This document shows, piece after piece, positions 62,761 through 64,000 of a stretch of DNA of 64,000 nucleotides. The notes beneath the pieces are model-generated. The model worked only from the letters and a program-made list of their open reading frames with translations, did no database searches and was not told the DNA's origin. Made by a program: the position numbers and the translations under genes. This DNA comes from Gorsachius magnificus (Eukaryota; Chordata; Aves; Pelecaniformes; Ardeidae): NCBI GenBank assembly GCA_034008185.1, contig CM067081.1, positions 200,306,510 through 200,370,509 on the forward strand, read 5' to 3'. Within the stretch, counting starts at the first letter, position 1. The number at the start of each line of letters is the position of its first letter.

Positions 62761-63911
62761 TTTCTTTTTTGGAAGGAGGTGGTGGTGTTTCAACTTCTTT
62801 GAAACACTTTTATTTTAGTATGTCCCTAGAGTTAGACCTTTACTTTTCCATTTTGATAAAGAGAACACCTGTGCTTCTGCAGTTTTTCATGAGCTTCAAT
62901 GAGATTTTTTTGGGTCCCCGGCACTTCTGGAAAATCATACCAACATTGTTTATTAAAATATAACATCAGATGTCTACTTCTAAAGAAAATCCTCTTGATC
63001 AAAAGCTAGTAACAAGCTACATAAATGGTACCAACAAATAAATGGGAAATAAAGATGTCTGTTACCATATTGGTCAATAGAGTATGTGAGGTCCAACATG
63101 AGATACATGACAATAAAAATGAACACTACATCAAAGAGAGGGAAAATAAATTTCATTCCTCCTTGAAGAAGGAAAGTACATGTGATAATACTTGGTTTAA
63201 TGAAGACACACTTACATTTTCCAGAAAAATGCAATAATGTTTATTTTGAGCAAAGGAAGCATCAGTCTCTTGGATGAAGAAGAAAAATTAAATTTCAAAG
63301 AGGAAAAAATACATTTTTCTGGATCCACCTGCAGGACTTTAGGAAGAGAGGCATAAGCCAGTAGGTTCCACCAGCAATGGGTACTGTCTGTTAAAGTTTG
63401 TCTAATGGATGCAACCTGAGAAATATACTATCTACCAAGAAAAAAAATCTTCTTAGCAAAAGACAGCAAATAAGCTGGAAAGGACATGCAATCATTCTGA
63501 TTTAACACTAGGGTTCAAATCACAGTTCTGCTCTCTCATCCTCTCTCCCTTGCAGTGGCTGTGGTATTCATCAGCCCCTTCACTGGGCTAATCTGAAGAA
63601 AACCAACAGATACTGCCAAGGAGCAGGGGGTAACAGGAACTAGGAGAAAAACCTATTTCAGCAGTGAGACAGTAAATCAACTTACCAGTATTGTCAAATT
63701 CTATGAGTGTTCTGATTTTCTTTTCCTATACCTTTTGCAAATCTTTATAACTGTTTTGCATTTTAGACGGCAGGATTATATGCTTTAATTTGCATTTATT
63801 TTCCACGATAAGCCATAAAATGCCTTGGTAATACCAAAGTTTTCCTCACACAAGAATAAGGTAAAGCTGTAAAGTAGGACACCAGGGCACTGTAAACAGT
63901 ACGTATCTCAC

Positions 63912-63987
63912 CTGCCTGGTTTGCCGTGTATCCATGAGCCTGAGTGTGTGACTGTGCCTGCTGGTGAGCTGGCAATACAGCAGTCAG
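63912..63987 (-). CDS. Candidate exon at window edge, product unknown
   Basis: A minus-strand segment with a good donor, AGGCAG|GTGAGAT at 63912/63911. Taking the CTTAG just above 63987 as acceptor gives 76 bases and an open frame reading LPAHQQAQSHTQAHGYTANQ, a Gln/His-rich segment, leaving in phase 1. A second frame is also open (SSPAGTVTHSGSWIHGKPG) and would extend past the right edge of the window, so the true start may lie outside. It is GC-richer than the adjacent sequence. The protein is not recognised. Only about 13 bases beyond the acceptor are visible, so its strength cannot be judged. Confidence 0.28.
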
Positions 63988-64000
63988 CTAAGTGGTACTA

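Larger units (their letters stand above)
58691..63911. other. Unannotated AT-rich DNA
   Basis: No gene or named repeat. It includes T25 (59636-59660), A15 (60770-60784) and a TC microsatellite (62744-62760). Plus-strand open frames at 59261-59557, 60277-60498 and 62132-62356 were examined. The last contains an acidic stretch (SYAPAEEEDENN) but no convincing splice or start context. Confidence 0.5.

Noticed and set aside
1..64000. A novel multi-gene or CRISPR-like system
   Set aside because: No regularly spaced direct repeats, clustered genes or operon structure. The window is ordinary avian noncoding DNA with retroelements.

Overview
This looks like bird nuclear DNA. It is AT-rich and contains no bacterial-style gene packing, rRNA, tRNA or CRISPR. 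The diagnostic features are CR1 retrotransposon copies on both strands, several ending in the CR1 tail of repeated ATTCTATG units, and a solo endogenous-retrovirus LTR of a type I recognise from bird genomes. I infer a long intron or a gene-poor intergenic stretch, probably on a macrochromosome. The species cannot be named from the sequence alone.

Layout. 1-5.1 kb: unannotated AT-rich DNA. 5.1-6.84 kb: the largest element, a 5'-truncated CR1 with a damaged reverse transcriptase reading frame on +. 10.9-11.5 kb and 33.15-33.6 kb: very old CR1/L3-like remnants on -. 23.9-24.2, 47.0-47.4 and 54.3-54.7 kb: three old L2-like LINE remnants on -, one still showing a YADD box. 26.2 kb (+), 40.2-40.6 kb (-), 55.7-55.9 kb (+) and 58.4-58.7 kb (-): 3'-end fragments of CR1. 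34.69-35.25 kb: a solo LTR on - flanked by a perfect 5-bp target duplication. The remainder is single-copy-looking AT-rich sequence with homopolymer and microsatellite tracts.

Genes. No protein-coding gene can be named. Scanning by eye for splice-bounded open segments gave several candidate exons, all on the minus strand: 63912-63987, 52764-52859, 47945-48132, 41870-42029, 30531-30604 and, weakest, 24927-24979. The best two (41870-42029 and 30531-30604) have a pyrimidine-rich acceptor, a consensus-like donor and one open frame throughout. They could be exons of one minus-strand gene with very long introns, but the phases do not chain cleanly and chance splice-like matches are expected in 64 kb. 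They are hypotheses.

I found nothing resembling a new multi-gene system. The observations most worth checking are the minus-strand candidate exons, the deep-age L2/CR1 fossils, the solo LTR with intact target duplication, and a possible polyadenylated retrocopy end near 49.5 kb.
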